Shown: positions 42,899-55,459 of the stretch, piece by piece | How positions within the stretch are numbered: the stretch's first letter is position 1 | Layout of the letters: every line of letters starts with the position of its first letter | NCBI GenBank assembly: GCA_032622095.1 | Contig: CP136061.1 | Span: 186,316,369-186,380,368 of the forward strand | Length of the DNA stretch: 64,000 bases | Reading direction: 5' to 3' | DNA from: Siphonodentalium dalli | Taxonomy: Eukaryota; Mollusca; Scaphopoda; Gadilida; Siphonodentaliidae | The notes under the pieces: model-generated | What the model was told of the DNA's origin: nothing | Database searches by the model: none | The model's input: only the letters and a program-made list of their open reading frames with translations | Translations under genes and position numbers: made by a program

Positions 42899-43956
42899 TT
42901 TTATTGACATCTGATAATCAATGGCTAAGATATCTCGGACTAACAGACGGAGGACCAGGCAGATATAATCCAGTATACAGCTGTACCCACAATTCCTTTA
43001 GTTACTGGGGGTGTAAAAAAAATAACTTAAGATTTTGGTACCTGGGTTATGGTGACATAACAATAACTAACATGATTTTCAAGGGTGTTATGGTTTATTA
43101 GTGGCCCAACAGGAATGATTAACAGCCAGAGGCTCTATATGAGACCCGAGACTTAATAGTCAATGGCCGCTAATAGGACTCAGGTCTGTTAATCATTCCG
43201 AGAGGGCTATGATGTCACTCCTTTGTTCACCAAGTCAAGTTTACGGGATAATGGATGGTTATTGTCGGGATCATACATTATTTTACAAACATCGATCCAT
43301 TATTTTAATAATGGATGCTCAATCTTCAATTTAATGAACAGTTATTTTACTATGGACAATTTCATTTTTATATGACTTCCATGTATGACACCATAATGTA
43401 CGATCTATAGACAACAGTTTTCAAGTATAATATCGCTCTTATTGATTGCTAGAACATGACAGAAGGGATACACCCATATATAGAGCCTCGACACTCGGGT
43501 TGGGCATGTCGTTTCCGAATAGGCATTGAATTTTCAACTATTAAAATTTATCGAATCTAATTCCGTTCACGGGTGGCATGTTGTAGCACCCCTCACCACA
43601 CCGCTCGCATCAATCTGCCATTCAATGTATAATTCTCTACAAAATCCTAAATATGCCGCAGTAAATAATTTAATACAAATGCCGAAATCTAAGGGCATAT
43701 CTCCCAATGATATTCGTAAATCTATTGCAGAAGGAGCTCATTGCCGGTACGTCGTGTTCATTCAACAGTCAGAAACGCAATGGGATACTGCATGTCCATT
43801 AAGTTGACAATGGGTTAAGATGCCACGCCATCTGTGCAGCCAATGAGCGAGTGGACAGCTCCGAACACATGGGACAACTAAGGTGTCTTGACCCAATTTC
43901 AAGTTAATCCATTCTGATAAGAGGTGATGCATCAAGCAGATGGACTGGGCCATGTT
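42899..43956. other. non-coding stretch with an inverted repeat
   Basis: ggaatgattaacagcc at about 43121 faces ctgttaatcattcc at about 43187. The plus-strand frame at 43526-43807 is open for 93 codons but no domain was recognised. Confidence 0.35.
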
Positions 43957-43960
43957 TTAA

Positions 43961-44167
43961 CCCTTTCAGTGCCAAGTCCGATTTTTGTATCAACCCATAT
44001 TTCCTTGATCATTTTTCAAATTTATTGATCATAATAATGTGATACATTGATGGAAAGAGCTCTAAGATCTCTTTCCATCAATGTATCACTTTATTATAAT
44101 CAATAAATTTGAAAAATGATCAAGGAAATATGGGTTGATACAAAAATCGGACTTGGCACTGAAAAGG
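43961..44167. mobile_element. TTAA hairpin element, complete (207 bp)
   Basis: CCCTTTCAGTGCCAAGTCCG...CGGACTTGGCACTGAAAAGG, flanked by TTAA at 43957-43960 and 44168-44171. The element is one ~100-bp-arm hairpin with a centre near gagctctaagatctc. It has no room for a gene. Confidence 0.9.
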
Positions 44168-44244
44168 TTAAGTCAGATAATAGCCTCAAACTGTACATTA
44201 TTTCAGCGAATGGAACGATCTTGGCCTACAGCCTCGATGGATGC

Positions 44245-44437
44245 TGTTAAATCATATGATAAAAGATGTGTTCTTATGTTATTGAGATTTTAATATAACT
44301 GAACTATAGAGAAGGAGCAGAATGATATATACAAAGTATGCGATGCTTATCTATAATTGAGTACGACATTTGTATATGTAAGGCACTAACTTCTGTAATA
44401 TTGAGTTCGTGGGAATATGAACTCTCTATATATAAGA
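44245..44437 (-). repeat. 3' LTR of the Ty3/gypsy element (193 bp)
   Basis: Its low edge reads TGTTAAATCATATGATAAAA and its high edge TATATATAAGA, matching the split copy at 55460-57038. On the minus strand it starts with TCT where TGT is expected, a point change, and ends TTTAACA. A purine-rich tract abuts it. Confidence 0.85.
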
Positions 44438-44450
44438 TCCCCCTTTTTCC
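44438..44450 (-). other. polypurine tract of the Ty3/gypsy element
   Basis: On the minus strand ggaaaaaggggga lies directly before the LTR, the place and composition of a plus-strand priming site. Confidence 0.75.
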
Positions 44451-44934
44451 ACAACATTAAAGCTCTACTTAAGTTCCAATATTATTTACAGTCATAATGA
44501 GTCATTGCATGTTCATCTCCAGTTGTATTCATTTTCAAATCTCAGTGGTGGTTTAGATATTCTGCCACTTCTGGTTTGTGAACTTTGAGTTGGTCTACTT
44601 ATGATTGTACTAGAAGTTGGAGTGATGTCTTGATCATAATCATCGTACTTAAAGTTTGTGTACTCCTTCTCATTTATTGCCAAAATGTCTCGTCTATTCC
44701 TTCGATATATTCCACCAGATTTAGTTTCTATGATGTATGAGTTCGACACATCAGAAATGTCCTTCACCTTTGCCAGGTATCCACTCATTGGTTTTCACAT
44801 TCCTCATTCTAACGATTTGTCCTTTTGTTACAGGTGTTAGTTTCTTGGCTGATCAATCATGGACAGATTTTTGCTTCTGCTGTCTCTCTCGAAGTTTATT
44901 AATCACATCTGGTGTTCTTTTAGGTTTGAGAACT

Positions 44935-45525
44935 TTATTGCTCACTGGTGTGCGTGCTCTCAGCAGGTGATGGCATTCCATTTTCATTAGGTGTATTGCG
45001 AAAATCCAATATTGCCAGGTGTGGATCCTCACCTGTGTCTTCACATTTTTTAAGAATGTTTATTATTGTCTGAATATTACTTTCAGCAAGTCCATTGCTT
45101 TGAGGGTAATGTGGTGACGATGTTATTATTGTAATGCCCCTTTTTTTGGCGAACATGTGCATCTCCTCACTGGTAAGATTTGGTGCATTGTCACAAACTA
45201 TTGTCATCGGTATTCCATGTCTACCGAACACTGATTTTAGGCTAGTTATGACACTGCACGTCTTCAGGGATGATAATAAACATGTCTCTGGAAATTTCGA
45301 GTGGTAGTCCACAATCATCAGATAATCCTTTGATTTATAGTGAAATATGTCTATTCCAACTTTGTTCCATGGGAGTTCAGGAATATCACAAGGTTGCAAT
45401 GGTTCCTTCTCATTTGCATTTCTATGCTTCAAACAAGTGTCACATTTCGAAATGTAGCTCTCGATGTCGGTCGTCATGTTTGGCCAATACACTGTTTGCC
45501 TCGCATTGTTTTTGGTCTTTTCCAT
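44935..45525 (-). pseudogene. integrase domain of the Ty3/gypsy pol remnant
   Basis: The frame carries the zinc-binding end (CDTCLKH) and the three acidic positions of the catalytic core: VGIDIF, IVCDNAPN and NGLAESN. The usual G after DN is A here. It remains open over 196 codons, the longest coding frame in the window. Upstream it joins the linker with a frameshift; downstream the tail continues at 44788-44513 after another frame break. Confidence 0.9.
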
Positions 45526-45879
45526 GCCAAGATGTGAACTATGTAGTAATTATATGATATGAGTTACAGTTTGTAGGAATCACCACTCTGTCCCCTTTAT
45601 ATATTACATCATCGTGCACATATAAATCTTCTCTGAATGTCCAATATGGCTGAGTTTGACCAGGCAAGTCCTTCTTATTCTCAGGCCATCCATGATGAAT
45701 CACATTTTTCAATGTTTGTGATGTTTCATCAGTCTTTCTGTTTACACGTATTTCTGCCAAAGTTAATGCTTTCATCGGAATGTTCGTTATTACTAAATGA
45801 ATCTGTGCACCAACGTCATCATCTAGATCATTCATAGTGTCATTTTCCAGGTGTGCATCACATCGGGATAAAGTGTCCG

Positions 45880-46230
45880 CTATGAATAGTTCTTTACCTG
45901 CCATGGCTTGTACTTGACATTAACGTCGAAATGCTGTATTCTCAACAACAGTCGTTGCAGTCTGGGAGGAGTTGTTAACAACCCTTTCTTGAAGATAACT
46001 TCGAGCGGTTTATGGTCCGTCTCGATTTTCACAACTGTTGCATACACCATTTGTCGAAATCTATCCAGACTGAACACTATTGCCGTCATTTCCTTTTCCA
46101 ACTGACTGTAGTTTTGTTGACAATCAGTTAATGCTTTTGATGCATAAGCCACAGGAAGCTGATTTTGTAGCAAACAAGCACCTAACACATTTCTGGATGC
46201 GTCAACTGACAATGTGACATCTTTATTCAC
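45880..46230 (-). pseudogene. RNase H domain of the Ty3/gypsy pol remnant
   Basis: Motifs LSVDAS, YSQLEKE and ETDHKPLE give the expected acidic residues in order. The frame overlaps the linker frame at 45904. It lies between the RT thumb and the integrase, as in Ty3/gypsy pol. Confidence 0.85.
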
Positions 46231-46412
46231 ATCGAAATGCTGTTATCGCAAACTTTAATTCCTCGAATGCAGCTGTGTGCCGTGTATCCCAATGCCACAA
46301 CACATCTTTCTTCAGCAATTCCCTCAACAGAGCAGTTTTCTCTGTTGCATTTGGAATAAATTTGGACGCATACGTAATCATTCCGAGAAATCTTTACAAG
46401 GATTTCTTTGAA

Positions 46413-46880
46413 TCAGGCACATGCAGACATATTATTTATAATATCCACTTTAGAATGATCAACTTGTATGCCATTTTGGCTTATTATGTGGCCAAGATAT
46501 TTAATTTCACTGACACATATTTGTGATTTCTCCTTCTGGAGTTTCATACCACACTCACGTATACGATTGAGAACGCACCTCAACCTTTGATCATGTTGAA
46601 ATTTGGTGGACGCGTACACACATATGTCATCTACGTAGTAGGTCACTCCAGGAATTCCATCCAGCAACTGGGAAATACTTTTCTGAAATTTCTCCGTCGC
46701 ACATTTTACCCCATATTGTAATCGTAAGTACCTATACCTTCCAAAAGGTGAGTTGAAGGTACACAACATGGACTTTCGTGATCCAATTTCAACTGCCAAA
46801 ATGCATGGCTTGCATCCAGGAGACTCCAGTATTTCGCACCAGCCATCATTCCCCCACTGTCGGTATCTGGAAGTTTTCAC
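46413..46880 (-). pseudogene. reverse transcriptase core of the Ty3/gypsy pol remnant
   Basis: FGRYRYLRLQYGVKCATEKF and GVTYYVDDICVY are RT motifs of this clade; the YVDD aspartates are kept. The N-terminal fragment ends in another frame at 46846, with a short overlap. Degradation near 46800-46880 obscures the first catalytic Asp. Confidence 0.85.
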
Positions 46881-48894
46881 TCTGAATTGCTGTGTTCAAG
46901 TCCTTCGGATCTAGGCATATCCTTAGACTTTTATTTGGTTTTTCAACAATCACCATCGAACTGACCCATTCTGTCGGTTCATTAACTTTTGTTATTACAC
47001 TAGCTTCTTCCAATGTCTTTAATTTATGTTGTCTCTCTTTCAGTTTATGAGGTACACGTCTTGGTGGATGAATAACCGGTCGAACTGATTTGTCAATATG
47101 TATGTGGTGTTCCCCTTCAATGGACCTTTCCACAGCTGTCAATCAAATATTTATTAGTGGATATTTTTGACCAATCAGCGACTGAGCCGGCCAATGGCTG
47201 CAGTGAAAATTCTGCTGCCATCTTTCTTCACCCTAATTTTGATATCCATGCACACATTCAGTATTAAATTGGCTATAATTCAAACAACTTTTTTGTTGTA
47301 AAATCATAATATACTGAGATTTATATTTGCGCCATGATGTTATAAATTTTTCTGTGATTATAACAATGTTTTTCATTTAGCATGACACAGTACTTGTCAT
47401 AATTTTCACATTTAATGGCAAAACGAATGTGTGTTCTCTGGTTTAGATATATGAAAGAGTTCAGGGATCTGTCTGTCTGTTAACGATTTTTCTTCCAGAG
47501 CCTTTGACCGATTTCAACCAGATTTGGTGTGGTGCCTCGGAGTACCCCGAAAGATGTTATAACGGCCATATTTTTTTAATTAAAATTTTTATTTAAACAA
47601 ATTTTATTTTTTCAAATTTTTTTTATTTTTTAATAAGAAGTTTCAATCTAAAAATCTAACTAGAAAATTTAAAATTTAAAAATTAAATTAAATTTGAAAA
47701 AAAACCATTAAATTTAAATATTTAAAAAACTAAAAAATTTAAGTTTCAATCTAAAAATCTAAATAGTAAATTAAAAACTTAGAAAAATTGTTTTTTTTTG
47801 TTCAACCGCAGATCAGAGTTCAATCTAAAAAAAATTGTTTTCAAATATGATTTTTGTTTGTTTAAACAGTGGTTTAAATGTTTAAAAGATCAAAATTCGC
47901 ACACATCATATACATGAGTCTGTTTCAGCCAGTGCAAGATTTTAGATCCACTTTGAGTATCTCGATTGGCCAGATTTGAAATAAACATCTCTGTCATTGG
48001 TTGTAGGTATTTGATTGTGTCCTGCAGGTGTTTATCACCTCAGGCTCTTTTTGCCTATAGTGCTAATTGCATAATTTTACATGCCTGGAGAAGCATCTGG
48101 TTCTGAATGCATAATTAAATTGCATTTCTTTTGTATTAAGAGTTCTTTGTTTGATATGGCCCTTTACTCAAGACTCTGTCAAGGATGTATACAATTAGTT
48201 AATCTGGAGTGTTCTGTGGCATGTATTTGAATGGAGGACTGTTTGCTATAGAATTCTTATAGTAATAAGTTGTGTAATATCATTGACCCCTATAAACCCA
48301 AATGACCATTGTGATATTGGATTATACAACGCCCATCAGATGTTGCCGATTAAGTCTGTGACCAAGGTCAGCACTATTGTTCAGATGCGAAACAACGATG
48401 CAGTGAAGTGCATGAGCTTCTAAAACTTTATTATACAATGCCAATAAGTTCTGTGTCGAGCGAGCATTAATTCCTTCAGCGCATGAGAAGGTTAAAAAAT
48501 TGGCTCCGTGCGACATCAGGAGGAAACCACCTTTATAATGAAATGATGTTTGCGACAATTCAAAAGGGGCTAATGGACAAAGTTAACATTCAAAGAATAG
48601 CAGACGATTTTGCGAGTAAGACGGCAAACCGCAGAGCATATTTCGGTGCATTTTAGTTGTGGATTATGTGTCATTCAAGGTTGTATGGTTATATCCATTA
48701 TGGTTTATTGCAGTCTCTTTAAACGCCGATGTAATCTTGAATCTTCGAATTATTTATCAGTCTCCATGTCCTAATCTGCACATGACAGCTCATGTCATGC
48801 ATCAACTATGAGCAGACCTGAGACCTGTCTGCAGTATAAAATTATTTCTGGTAGCTCCGGTCTCCGGAAAAACTTATATGTTTTCCCTTACCGA

Positions 48895-51800
48895 AATCAC
48901 AAGCCCTCGGTAAGCATTCAGGAAGGATTCGAATGCTTACAAATGAAGACTTAAATGAATCCTTATCTCAATCAATGCAATGGGCCAGTTACAGGCAAAA
49001 TAAGCACTCGAAACAGAATTTAGCCCTCAATAGGGCCGACTTATTTAAATGAGCTAAGTACTCCCATAAGCACTCGAAGGCTTATTAAGCCTTCAAGGGT
49101 TTAGCTCATTTAAATAAGTCGACCCTATAGAAGGCTTGTTGGTTCCCGTAAGCACTCGAAGGCTAAATAAGACTTCATAATTTGCATATAAGGCTTCGAG
49201 GGCTTATATTTAAGGCTTCGAAGCCTTATATGCAAATGATGAAGGCTTAAATGAAGCCTTACGAACCATGTCTCGAATCCTTAAATTGGTCCCCGAATGC
49301 TAAAGATTATGGTGAAATGATGGCCTGTTTTCATAGAGTTACCTATACTGCATGGAAATGAGGGATAACTCTATGCAGGATGCATGGGAATATGGGTGGT
49401 GTCATCAAAATTGGATATCCATTCTGGAGATGCTAGAAATAACAAAACAATTATGAAGTGATAACAATTTTATATTTGTGAAATGAACAATTTTGAGTAT
49501 ATATGTATATCAAGAATTTATGTTAGCTGTCACTATCATGTCCATGTTTAATGCAATTTGTTTTCTGTACTCTCAGGCTCCGTGTAGGTCGCCCCTAGCT
49601 AATAAATTGTTTAGGATATATGTCAATTCCACTGGCGATGCATGCAGTCTCAGTCTTTTCTGGGAGTCGTTTTCAAATTCTGAAATGAGAAATAGTAAAC
49701 AAATTTTAAATTATGTTTACATCAGAAATAACTGAAATGATATTATTATGTTTCAGAAAATGAGTTACGTGAATGATACAGTTGTTTGTAAATTTATCAA
49801 AATTGTATTGGACTGAATATTAATATTTTTAGCTAGCATTGAACTATTAAAATGCCCAAAAAATGATATTGGTGATGTTTTTTGTGGATTTAACATCCGA
49901 TAAACCAACCTTTGAGTGATAATCAGTTTATGATATCATTATGCAGGCATATCCAAAATTGAGATTAGATAGCTGATTAGATATTCTAAATGTGTGCATT
50001 AACTGGAAGGAAATGGTTCAAATAATAAGAAAATAAGATATCCAATTTATAATATAATGCTAGTTTTATAATGCTAATTTAACTTACTTTTTGCATTAAT
50101 GCCCTTTGCTGTCATTTTCTTGTTAAATAGGAAATCATTGGACCAGCGATATGGTTTCATATAGGTTCCTATATCAATATTGCTCCTATAGGATATACAT
50201 CCAACATGGCGGCGCGTCCCGTATCCAATCACGTGATTAAGAACGCTCAATATTACTTAAGTTTTGGAACCCATTGGCTCCCCTGCATTTAAATTACCAT
50301 AGGTTCAAACAAGACGTGTATAATCAATATGCCAACATCATCATATTATCTTCCTCTGAAATTGATGTTACCATGTATATACTAATAATTAATTAATTAT
50401 GAATAATAAATAGATTATGTACACTGAAAATTCATAAAACACCAGAAGTCCACACAACCTTTTTAGTATTTACCCAAATATCAATTCATGCAGTTAATTG
50501 TCAACAGATGGAGATTGTCAGTTTAAAAATCAATGCACAAAATTGAGCAGTTATTTTAAAGTCACAGAAAAATTATGATACCATGCATCTATTTAATGCT
50601 GAATTTTTAAAATAACAGTTAAATAGATGGTATAATTATTTTCTTTGCTGACCCCAACATTATTTTTGTAACTCCATGCAAATTGTAATGCTGACAATTA
50701 ATTGACCTGTATCTGTCAGGCAACCTCAGCAAAATTTCATATTTTTTGGTCTGACCTGTCAATTTAAAATGTTATTAACTATAAATTAAATTGCCAGTGA
50801 TTTATAATACTTAAATTACGAATAAAGTATTTATATAAACATCATCCTATATGTTATAATTTGATAAAATAAATGCAAAGTATATACTCACCTGAATTTA
50901 AACTATCAGTAAATAATCCTGAATGTGACATAAAGAAAACCAATATAAACCTTGACTTCCCATTGTGAGCTATCCACAGTTTGTGAATTTGAGAAAATTC
51001 CATCTGGTCTCAATTTGCATTGAGGGCAAGTCAAGGTGATTACATAACAGGTACTCATAGACACAGAGTAAAGCAGTTGTCCCAATTAAATAGTAGGATT
51101 GATTACAATGTTAAAGTGATTTATTACTGGCAATGAGATGAATCAGACTTATACAGGGATGTGCATGGCTAGAGGGTCTCCATTGTTCACCTTGGAATTT
51201 CCAACTACATTTCCTCCCTTGCACCAAACCCCCAAATTGTACCCTCCCCCTTGGGCTTTGCTTTTTCTCAATTGGTACCTTGGATGATATAGACTAGCTG
51301 TTCTGAATTATCAGTGGGCCAACATATCTTGAGAAAAATATAGAGATCTTGAGAAAATTGCAAAATCTCCTATAAAATTATTTATTGCTTTAGGTTGTCT
51401 CAAAATGTTCTTATTCATGGCAATTTTCCTATAGGAAATACGGTCCTATAATTTTCCTAATGTGATTCGTCATTTCCATTATGGTTCCTATAGGTTCCTA
51501 TATGACATTTCCATATGGGTCCTACAAGTTGAAAAATTATTAATTGTATTAATTATTTAATTAATTTTAATTTATTAAAATTCGGATTAAACCACAATAT
51601 TTACACCATGTGAAAGCTTGACAAATTCTGAATATTTTCAAATGTATATTGCCAAACAAATTGTTAAAACTACAAATTTGCCAAATAATTATTAATTTTT
51701 CCATATATTTCTCCATGTTGGACTTGGTTAATTTGCAGCTTCAGATTCAGAACAGTTTTGTATTGAAATATTCTAAGTCGAGCATCGAGGGCTAAGAGGC

Positions 51801-52191
51801 CAACAGTATATTGAAGCCTTAATTTGAATGCTGATTTTAGAGTCATATGTCTGGCTGAAGTCTAAATTTTATTAGTTAACAGAAAATGTTAGCCTTCGCC
51901 ACAAGCCCTCATTTTCCAGAGTGCTTATGTGGGAGACCTAAGGATTCGATTCCTTATCGAGTGCTTATACCTGCACTGCATCTTAATCACTCGAGTCCTA
52001 AGCGAGTGCATTCGAGTCCTAAGCGAGTGCTTACTGTGATCGATATAAGCACTCGAGTCCTAAGCGAGTGCTTACTGTGATCGATATAAGCACTCTAGTC
52101 CTAAGCGAATGCTTATTGTGATTGACATAAGCACTCGAATCCTTGGCGAATCCTTGTTGAAGGCTTATTAAGCCTTCATGCTCGGTAAGGG
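48895..52191. mobile_element. 3.3-kb element with CCCTTACCGA ends
   Basis: CCCTTACCGA at the left faces TCGGTAAGGG at the right; the flanks are tttt and ttat, perhaps a worn TTAA. Both subterminal regions carry aagcactcga and aaggcttattaagccttc palindromic repeats, arranged as inverted clusters at the left (48900-49310) and a tandem minisatellite at the right (51930-52150). The core (49320-51880) has no transposase; short text such as ggttcctata recurs in it. Confidence 0.5.
51980..52150. repeat. ~42-bp minisatellite, about four copies
   Basis: The unit is aagcactcgagtcctaagcg followed by agtgcttactgtgatcgata; the last copy is diverged. It lies in the right end of the 3.3-kb element. Confidence 0.85.
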
Positions 52192-52551
52192 TTATTGAAA
52201 CATTCACCTTGTCTTTCACAACGCAAAATCATGCTTGCTTTCTATTGTTAGTTATATATGTTAAACATCGCCTGACAAAATTTAATGGGGGTGCACTTTT
52301 AGTATATAGAGTCGTCTTACTTGCAATCTTGAACATGCGCTGTTGGCGAATGTCAAGGTCAGACTGATGTGAATGGAGATTCCAGAGACATAAATCGAAG
52401 ATTCGAGATTGCGTCGGCTTTTAAAGAAACTGAGTTTATTGTTGTATAATTTTCTGAACTCTGATTATTGTTTTACATAAAGTATATGAACATCGACGCA
52501 TTATACGTGCTAGCTAGCATTCGCGATATCCCGGCCATTGTGAAGTCACTG

Positions 52552-52848
52552 CTATACGCATTTTACCGGTGACTGTACATCTTTACAAAATGTGCCCCCA
52601 ATAATAGATTTGCCCCCCCCCCCCCCCTGCCCTTCAGTCCTTCCGGCGGACCTGAAGTCAATGTTCCATTCATCTGCATCAGAACTGTTAACCAGTTTAT
52701 CCTCATCTTTGAAAGTTTGTAGTTGTGCATGTGTCACTTCCGCAGCACGACAAATGTCCATTGCTCTGACTAGTGTTAAGTCCTTATCACGCAGCAGTCT
52801 TTCACGTAAAGCATCCGAATCAATGCCACACACGATGCGGCCTTTAAC
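52552..52848 (-). pseudogene. gag fragment of the Ty3/gypsy element, middle part
   Basis: The minus strand reads IVCGIDSDALRERLLRDKDL then DICRAAEVTHAQLQTF, a well-kept gag segment of K02A2.6-like elements. After it a G-rich stretch (the C-run at 52613-52627 on the plus strand) disturbs the frame where the zinc knuckle should begin. It continues upstream at 53618-53740 after an insert is removed. Confidence 0.8.
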
Positions 52849-52854
52849 TGGTTC

Positions 52855-53617
52855 ACTGCTAAATATCCAACATACACATAAGGAAATGAGTATATTTATT
52901 TCAGTAAACAGAAATTCATTGAAATTTATGCTTGGAGTATGTAATTTACTATGTTTGCACTATTTTTCTCGAACTTGAGCCCCACACATATATGCATTTG
53001 GGATAAGGTTATGGTTATGAGTCTGGTTGTCTGATTGGGGTATGGTTATGAGCCTGGATATCTCATTAGATTATGAGCCTGGTTGTCCGATTGCGTTATG
53101 TTATGAGCCTGGCCCGGGTGTCTTATTGGGTTATGGTTAGAAGACTGGTTGTCAGATTAGGTTAAGGTTATGTATGAGCCTGGCTGTCCCATTAGGATAT
53201 GGTTATGAGTCTGGTTATCTGATTAGGTTATGAATATGAGCCTGGATGTCTTATTGGGTTATGGTTATAAGACTGGATGTCAGATTAGGTTATAAAGGTC
53301 ATGAGCCTGGTTGTCAGATTAGGTTATGGATATCAGCCTGGTTGTCGGACGCCATTGTGCAAAACAATTTGTCATTTTCCTCTAACTTTTCACAATAAAA
53401 CTACTCTATCTTACAATTTTATCGGTTGGCATCCAATCATACTTCACAAGGTCACAATTTAATTATATATGCAACAATATTTCAAAAATATTACCTGACA
53501 AATATGATTTAAATGATTAAACTAAACAAACAATACAGTGACGCCGCCAAGCCCAGATCTGGGCTTCCAGCACTCTTACATAGGGTCCAAATATGGGCTT
53601 CCAGCACTGGACCAGTT
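52855..53617. other. insert in gag with a ~38-bp minisatellite
   Basis: Gag similarity breaks on both sides. The two edges, ttaactggttcactgct (plus) and taaactggtccagtgct (minus), are imperfect inverted copies, so a transposon is possible, without a clear duplication. From 52997 to 53350 about nine diverged units of gagcctggttgtc(t)gattagg ttatggttat-type text occur. Two near copies of tgggcttccagcactc lie at 53562-53605. Confidence 0.55.
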
Positions 53618-53740
53618 TAATAATGAGACTATCTTTAAGGTCCCCAAATTCACAGGTTTGACTTTTGGTTCGTAGTTCTGTGAAATAGTGGTCAATAGTG
53701 TCACCTGATCTCTGGTTGCAAGTAAAAAAAACAGTGTCGC
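53618..53740 (-). pseudogene. gag fragment of the Ty3/gypsy element, short piece
   Basis: The minus-strand frame reads DTIDHYFTELRTKSQTCEFG then DLKDSLII, matching the expected gag stretch just before the fragment at 52552-52848. It ends at the hAT-like element's target duplication. Confidence 0.75.
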
Positions 53741-55165
53741 TAGGGCCCTGCGAACCTTATAATTTAGGTCGATCCGAACCTTGAAACCGAATCATCGTCT
53801 TGGTTTCGAATCGAACCGAATCTCGAACCCATGTATTATGCTATAATGTATGCCACGATATACATGTATATATGACCAGTTAACCACCGCCACAACGAAA
53901 CCCCTAGTTATACTACCACTGTTACCTTCTACCCACACTGATAGAAGTGCGTACATGCATGTTATGTAACAACTCCACACAGTAACTGTTCAATGTGTTC
54001 GTAACCACAAATAGCTAAATTGTAGCAAGACATCAAAGCATTCGACCGACATTCTAACTCGGCGACAACACGCGATAAAGATCAAAGCGTGCTGACGTCT
54101 TTCTCACTCACTGTAGTAATTTAAGAGTCACGCAGTTACGTGACAAAGTGCATTGAGTAACATCATGCCAATCGTTTATGCCAAAGAGCAAAGACCACAC
54201 CCTCTCTTTGGCCGTCCTGACTCCTGACCAATGTGATCAATTGGTTGAATCCAATCGTCAATGATGAAGCTCTGCCCAAAAATACTTGTCTAATTGTAAA
54301 CCTGATTCAGCCTATTTACCGAACTCAAAAAGCTACTTCGTTCTGTATTTCGACTTCATCGGAAGTTTGTCCGTGTTTATAACATGCTGTCGTCGTATTA
54401 AGTTATTAAGTACCGGTATATAATGATTTTATAATCACATGTCTATTAGTAATTTATACATGAAATAAAACATAGTTTGGTGACAGATTGAGGTAAAATT
54501 ACTAGAAAACCAGAAAGCTTGCGTCACCACTTTCCCATTTAGCGGGAACAGAATAAATTGAATATCAAAAGATCTCTTCAAAATTCAACGTAATATAACC
54601 CAGTGACCAACCGCATTATGATCAAATAAATTATGTTCAATGTCAAGTTGTAAACATAAAATCATTGTATCATAAGCATACACGTAGATTTAGCAGAATT
54701 TTGGGTAAACAATTAACTGATAGTCATTGATAGACTAGTGATAGTATAAGTTACTGTATAACCAAGAATCAATTCAAAGTACTTTCTGACACATGATTCA
54801 GATGAATGTTATCTGCGCGATATCACTAAATTATTTAATAAATCATTCTCACACGGTCGTAATGCGATGGCAATAAAATGCTGTGACAAAAAGTGATTAA
54901 CCCAACAATACCATGGGGCTAATTTCGAGGTATTGTGTATATGCCGACGTATTATATATGATGTGTGTGCATCGAGGATTGAGCGTTTGCATTCTTCAGT
55001 GATTCTCGATCGCCCAGAACTGTTTGATTTAATCATTCTGCCGGAAAAATGAAAAGGTTCGATAAAAATCGAATCCCGTCAAAGGTTTCAAACCAAACCG
55101 AATCATCACGGCGGTTTCGAACCGAACCGAACCGAACCGAACCTCAAACGGTTCGCAGGGCCCTA
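53741..55165. mobile_element. hAT-like element inserted in gag (1425 bp)
   Basis: TAGGGCCCTGCGAACC and GGTTCGCAGGGCCCTA are perfect inverted ends; AGTGTCGC is duplicated at 53733-53740 and 55166-55173. Subterminal gttcgaaccgaacc-like repeats recur near both ends. It is the longer relative of 9218-9893. The frames inside (53792-53980, 54809-55036) show no transposase. Confidence 0.9.
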
Positions 55166-55173
55166 AGTGTCGC

Positions 55174-55426
55174 TCATATTAGCAGGTCCAAGTCATTCGA
55201 GTCCTCTCTTGCAGCATACGAAAAGTTGTTGTACACTTCAAGTGCATCGATCCTCTCCAAGCATATTCAGGAAGGTCATCACTGGAACAGGTGCTTGTTT
55301 TGTTTCAAGTCCAGATGCTCCTGAATAGATTGTCCATTGTTGTTTCCATCTTTGCCAGTGAACAGCAACATTGCCTGTTAACTTCAGTGGCTCTGGGGCC
55401 CTCAGCTGGTCCATATACTTGGCCAT
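55174..55426 (-). pseudogene. gag start of the Ty3/gypsy element
   Basis: ATG at 55426 (minus) opens MAKYMDQLRAPEPLKLTGN, followed by W residues in NVAVHWQRWKQQWTIYS, as at the N-terminus of K02A2.6-like gag proteins. The frame stops after 62 codons, and the region towards 55174 is shifted. It lies 16 bp inside the primer-binding site, the expected position. Confidence 0.85.
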
Positions 55427-55442
55427 AGCTGTAGCTCCAGTT

Positions 55443-55459
55443 CTATACTTCTGACACCA
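55443..55459 (-). other. primer-binding site of the Ty3/gypsy element
   Basis: Directly inside the 5' LTR the minus strand reads TGGTGTCAGAAGTATAG. The first part is complementary to the 3' end typical of tRNA-Leu (with CCA); the last bases have drifted. Confidence 0.7.

Larger units (their letters stand above)
44513..47142 (-). pseudogene. Ty3/gypsy pol remnant (RT, RNase H, integrase)
   Basis: Read from 47142 downward, pieces of one pol polyprotein follow in order but in shifting frames. They are the RT N-terminal part (47142-46846, beginning near GEHHIHIDKS) and the RT core (46880-46413) with the catalytic motif YVDD (in YYVDDI). The RT thumb lies at about 46420-46240, then RNase H (46230-45880), a linker (45904-45539), integrase (45525-44935) and a C-terminal tail ending at 44513. 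There are at least five frame changes. Protease and the gag zinc knuckle are missing. Order and motifs fit Ty3/gypsy elements of the K02A2.6-like group. No envelope gene is seen. Confidence 0.9.
47143..52551. other. 5.4-kb intervening DNA between gag and pol
   Basis: Pol similarity stops at 47142 and gag similarity stops near 52552. The expected zinc knuckle and protease (roughly 1 kb) are missing. In their place lie an AT-rich segment with repeated text aagtttcaatctaaaaatct (47575-47830), the element at 48895-52191, and outer inverted segments at about 48708-48770 and 52375-52435 (ctcttt/tttctttaaa...ccgacgcaatc-like). A minus-strand frame at 48322-48558 is not recognised. Confidence 0.6.

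Noticed and set aside
48322-48558. Minus-strand 78-codon frame between gag and pol
   Set aside because: No similarity to protease or zinc knuckle was recognised and no splice signals were clear.
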